NCBI GenBank assembly: GCA_016868665.1
Contig: VGGK01000001.1
Location: 138,762-176,433 of the forward strand
DNA length: 37,672 nucleotides
DNA from: Chlorobiota bacterium
GTDB taxonomy: Bacteria > Bacteroidota > Chlorobiia > Chlorobiales > Chlorobiaceae
Direction: 5' to 3'
Part shown: positions 36,544 through 37,672 of the stretch, piece after piece
How the letters are laid out: every line of letters starts with the position of its first letter
Numbering within the stretch: the stretch's first letter is position 1
Translations under genes and position numbers: made by a program
The notes under the pieces: generated by a model
Told to the model about the DNA's origin: nothing
Seen by the model: the letters and a program-made list of their open reading frames with translations, nothing else
The model's database searches: none

Positions 36544-37672
36544 CAGTTTCTCAACAATATAATACGAGGCAGGGTCGCCTGCCGGGTGATGCCCGATGCA
36601 CTCTGCCATCTTACCTCATCCTCCTCACTTTCATCCACCGTCGTCCGCGGCCACTCCCCGGCAATCTGCAGATAGGCAACCAGCTCGGCCAGCCCGTTTC
36701 GCAAAGGATGACGCATCACCACCTCCCCGATGGTGATCTGGTTGCTGGTCTGAAGTTCGATCCGGATATTTCGCAGCAGCTCGGCCCTGTCGATCCTAAC
36801 CTGGGCGTAAAGAATTGCGGTATCGATTTCCGCATCCCCTTCGTCCATTGCGACGCCGGCAATCACCGGAGTGAATGGAAGCCGATAGAGCGCCCGTTCG
36901 AAAGGCAGTTCGATGAGAGCCGAAAAACCATCGAGAGGCATAAACCCGCCCGAAGGAAAATCTTCGCGCAACTCGAGCGCACGGGTTTCAATCCCGCGAA
37001 GAATATCCATGATACGCCGGTTCTCAAGCCACGCCTTGTCATCGAGAAACCTGCGCAACTGCTCGGAAAGCCGGGCCACCGTCCGCTGCGTATGCTCTCC
37101 GGCCTCCAGCCAGTCGTAGTGAACGCGCCGCAAACGGCTGTCGGGACGCATCGTCACGATCGGCGGCAGATCGAGCACCGTTTGCAGAAGCAGGCTCAAC
37201 TCCTCCTGGCGGGACTGCGACATCAGAAAATCCCAGAATGCCCTGAAACTTTTGCCCTGATCGGAATCTGCGATGGCATCGCGCTCTCCCATGATCTCCT
37301 CGAGCAGTGCGCCCTTCGATCCCTCCCAGAGGGCGATACGCTCGCGCACCCGGCGATCGAGAATGCGAAAGTTATGCTCCACCTCCCGAAAATCCGACAG
37401 CAGATCGCGCGCCAGCTGCAGAAACTGCTGGAACCGATCCTTAAGAGCCGTATCGTCGAGCATCGATATTTCTCCGGCAAGAATGCGCTCGATTTCGGCA
37501 TCGATCTCATGACGACGCTCCTGAAGTTCGGCAATCCGCACCTCGGGATCTGCCTGGCTTCCCGTACTCATCTGGCGCAACAGCTCAAACAGGGTGATCA
37601 GCCGGGACTCCGTGCCGACAAAAGCCCGCTCCGTCAGCCCCTCAAGCCAGGCCAGCGCCTTTTCGGTTGCCG
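36543..37672 (-). CDS. jetA: Wadjet type I kleisin-like subunit JetA (DUF3375), cut by right edge
   Basis: MukF/kleisin-like subunit that closes the JetC ring. About 375 C-terminal residues are visible and the frame runs on past base 37672 (TEKALAWLEGLTERAFVGTE), so the N-terminal roughly 100 residues are missing; full DUF3375 proteins are about 480-500 residues. Helical, charged: RIAELQERRHEIDAEIERIL, LLSDFREVEHNFRILDRRVR, SFRAFWDFLMSQSRQEELS, then a beta-rich end with EVVMRHPLRNGLAELVAYLQ. Its stop overlaps the jetB start. First gene of the jetABCD operon; the promoter is outside the window. Confidence 0.93.
   Translation of the reverse strand, partial: ATEKALAWLEGLTERAFVGTESRLITLFELLRQMSTGSQADPEVRIAELQERRHEIDAEIERILAGEISMLDDTALKDRFQQFLQLARDLLSDFREVEHNFRILDRRVRERIALWEGSKGALLEEIMGERDAIADSDQGKSFRAFWDFLMSQSRQEELSLLLQTVLDLPPIVTMRPDSRLRRVHYDWLEAGEHTQRTVARLSEQLRRFLDDKAWLENRRIMDILRGIETRALELREDFPSGGFMPLDGFSALIELPFERALYRLPFTPVIAGVAMDEGDAEIDTAILYAQVRIDRAELLRNIRIELQTSNQITIGEVVMRHPLRNGLAELVAYLQIAGEWPRTTVDESEEDEVRWQSASGITRQATLPRIILLRN

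Overview
The window most resembles a chromosomal segment from a green sulfur bacterium (Chlorobi/Chlorobiota, Chlorobium-like). This is inferred from gene content (a Na+-pumping oxaloacetate decarboxylase next to a class I fumarase, a second class II fumarase, the MbfA-like ferritin/VIT fusion and the RF3 neighbourhood), moderate GC, weak Shine-Dalgarno sites, and promoter candidates that fit the Bacteroidetes/Chlorobi-type TTG-N18..20-TAnnTTTg pattern. No rRNA, tRNA, CRISPR array, transposase or integrase was seen.

Left part (1-16.4 kb), mostly housekeeping and metabolic: the 5' part of dnaE (minus strand, runs off the left edge); a GH65 disaccharide phosphorylase; a zinc-ribbon plus leucine-rich-repeat protein read from a TTG start; then a minus-strand gene group transcribed in the order uspA, class I fumarase, oadG, oadA, oadB, ending at a perfect 21-bp bidirectional terminator shared with the LRR gene. 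This group links malate/fumarate chemistry with a biotin-dependent Na+ pump. An APH-plus-P-loop kinase fusion, a ferritin-like/VIT iron exporter and htpG follow.

Middle (16.5-26.9 kb): two adjacent secreted proteins of unknown function (one very Ala/Ser-rich); a neuB-type synthase with a KdsC-type phosphatase (nonulosonic acid synthesis); a 571-nt gap with three TCAACA repeats at exact 11-bp spacing; a fumC/ppk2 pair; inorganic pyrophosphatase; an AGCS Na+:amino acid symporter; and prfC (RF3).

Right part (27.2-37.7 kb), a defence island: a type II restriction-modification pair (beta-class methyltransferase and an overlapping PmeII-like nuclease), a short unexplained GC-rich ORF, an Abi_2 (AbiD/AbiF-type) HEPN protein, a UDG-fold glycosylase-like protein with an extra basic C-terminal region, and a type I Wadjet operon jetA-jetB-jetC-jetD (jetA cut by the right edge). 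The Wadjet genes overlap at every junction and look intact: SMC-like ATPase motifs in JetC, TOPRIM-like acidic residues in JetD. By known biology this is a loop-extruding SMC complex that recognises and cuts small circular DNA. The UDG-like fusion between Abi and Wadjet is the least explained protein here and the best candidate for an undescribed defence function.
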